A stretch of 5,765 bases of DNA. Source: an uncultured Planctomycetaceae bacterium (GTDB lineage: Bacteria; Planctomycetota; Planctomycetia; Pirellulales; Lacipirellulaceae). The notes below the pieces were generated by a model. It searched no databases. It saw nothing but the letters and a program-made list of their open reading frames with translations, and had not been told where the DNA came from. The translations under genes and the position numbers were made by a program. Of this stretch, positions 5,342 through 5,765 are shown one piece after another (position 1 is the first letter of the stretch; each line of letters begins with the position of its first letter). The stretch lies in NCBI GenBank assembly GCA_937860165.1, contig CALMBE010000561.1:1-5765 (forward strand), in the 5' to 3' direction.

Positions 5342-5376
5342 CCATTCGCATTATTCGCGCCATTCGCGGGCAAGTC
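5342..5376. repeat. Right GCGAAT-repeat arm (inverted)
   Basis: On the plus strand three ATTCGC units start at 5344, 5353 and 5362, nine bases apart, followed by gggcaagtc. The reverse complement aligns with 4745-4780, sharing the tgcccgcgaat block and the terminal gcgaatgg exactly. Confidence 0.8.
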
Positions 5377-5395
5377 TTTTTTCTTAGGCAACAAA

Positions 5396-5420
5396 GGGGT
5401 CACGCCTCCGGCGTGGCCCC
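5396..5420. repeat. 11-bp-stem hairpin between GxxExxY and Hsp20 remnant
   Basis: GGGGTCACGCC and GGCGTGGCCCC pair over 11 positions (one G-T wobble) around the loop tcc. It lies 40 bases past the Hsp20 stop on the minus strand and 80 bases past the GxxExxY stop on the plus strand, so it could terminate either transcript or be another dispersed palindrome. A T-run is present only on the left side (TTTTTT near 5377-5382), not immediately adjacent. Confidence 0.7.
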
Positions 5421-5460
5421 ACTCGAACACATCTCTGACGGGCTACTTGTTCAGGCGACC

Positions 5461-5637
5461 TTACTTGATTTCAATCCGCTTGGGCTGCGCGGCCACCGAT
5501 TTGGCAACCGTCACCCGCAACACACCATCGGTCATCTCGGCCGCGACGCCGTCGGGATCAATTGCCTCGGGGAGCGTGAACTGACGGGTTACTTTGCCGT
5601 AGACCCGCTCTTCGTGCCAACCCTTGCGAGCTGGTAG
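5461..5637 (-). pseudogene. C-terminal remnant of an Hsp20 small heat-shock protein
   Basis: Reading toward the TAA at 5463-5461, the frame gives KGWHEERVYGKVTRQFTLPE, then DPDGVAAEMTDGVLRVTVAK and a tail ending in PKRIEIK. This is the second half of the alpha-crystallin domain: W-x-x-x-E-R-x-Y-G-x-x-x-R-x-F-x-L-P, then the strand DGVLxVTVxK, and a basic C-terminal extension. The usual N-terminal arm and first beta strands (about 80-90 residues) are missing. The frame stays open further upstream, but there it only reads through a palindromic repeat starting at 5639, so the homologous part stops at about 5625-5637. A chaperone lacking half its domain would not fold normally; I regard it as a remnant, unless the rest lies elsewhere. 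Confidence 0.85.
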
Positions 5638-5638
5638 C

Positions 5639-5679
5639 TGGTAGGCCGGAACAAGGTACTCCGCAGTTCCGGCCTACCA
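5639..5679. repeat. GTAG-type REP palindrome at the Hsp20 breakpoint
   Basis: Arms 5639-5652 (TGGTAGGCCGGAAC) and 5666-5679 (GTTCCGGCCTACCA) are perfectly complementary over 14 bases around a 13-base loop. Each arm carries a GTAG head followed by GCCGGA on its own strand, the layout of classical REP/BIME units. The E. coli REP also ends in CCGGCCTAC, which is a striking resemblance. It adjoins the Hsp20 remnant with no intervening sequence. Confidence 0.85.
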
Positions 5680-5700
5680 ACTTACACCCTCAGCAATTCA

Positions 5701-5716
5701 GGCCCTCTATAGGGCC
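5701..5716. repeat. Short GGCCCT/AGGGCC hairpin
   Basis: GGCCCT and AGGGCC pair perfectly around a CTAT loop. TTTTT follows seven bases after the stem on the plus strand, so it might act as a plus-strand terminator; the distance makes that uncertain. Confidence 0.5.
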
Positions 5717-5733
5717 GATCACTTTTTCACTTT

Positions 5734-5760
5734 GGGGTGCCATGCTCACGCTGGTACCCC
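5734..5760. repeat. GGGGTGCCA/TGGTACCCC palindrome
   Basis: Arms 5734-5742 and 5752-5760 pair at nine positions (one wobble) around the loop tgctcacgc. It is the second dispersed-type palindrome within 100 bases and is unlike the GTAG unit in sequence. Confidence 0.6.
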
Positions 5761-5765
5761 GGCGT

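Overview
The window looks like an accessory-rich stretch of a free-living bacterial chromosome, most likely a planctomycete of the Pirellulales type. That placement is inference. It rests on the protein style of several genes (IS200-like REP transposase, GxxExxY protein, acyltransferase with an HX4E motif), weak or absent Shine-Dalgarno sites, moderately high GC, and an abundance of palindromic intergenic repeats. No rRNA, tRNA or CRISPR array is visible.

Layout. Bases 1-251 hold an open stretch I cannot assign. Bases 252-577 (minus) carry two gene remnants in operon order: the last 42 codons of an NAD-dependent sugar epimerase, then the first ~65 codons of a COG4671-type glycosyltransferase. 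An AT-rich gap leads to a REP-associated tyrosine transposase gene (645-1202, plus). It is followed by a large 27-bp-arm hairpin (1221-1284) and enclosed by perfect 18-bp direct repeats (554-571 and 1287-1304). Next come two intact housekeeping genes on the plus strand, pgpA (1370-1897) and folD (1949-2809), then a small stand-alone nucleotidyltransferase (2996-3526). On the minus strand lie a 62-codon tail of a MacB/LolD-type ABC ATPase (3652-3843) and an intact PlsC-type acyltransferase (3883-4674). A GxxExxY gene (4939-5316, plus) is flanked by inverted arms built from three GCGAAT units each. The right end holds the C-terminal half of an Hsp20 chaperone (5461-5637, minus) cut off at a GTAG-type REP palindrome, with three more hairpins nearby.

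How it fits together. PgpA (phosphatidylglycerol synthesis) and the acyltransferase (phospholipid acylation) share a membrane-lipid theme, and FolD supplies one-carbon folates, but they are on different strands or separately spaced and form no obvious pathway operon. The clearest theme is genome remodelling. Four genes survive only as fragments, all on the minus strand, and three of the breakpoints lie at or within about 10 bases of a palindromic or REP-like repeat. The two most interesting units are the REP transposase cassette, whose repeat also encodes part of the epimerase tail, and the GxxExxY gene framed by its GCGAAT arms.
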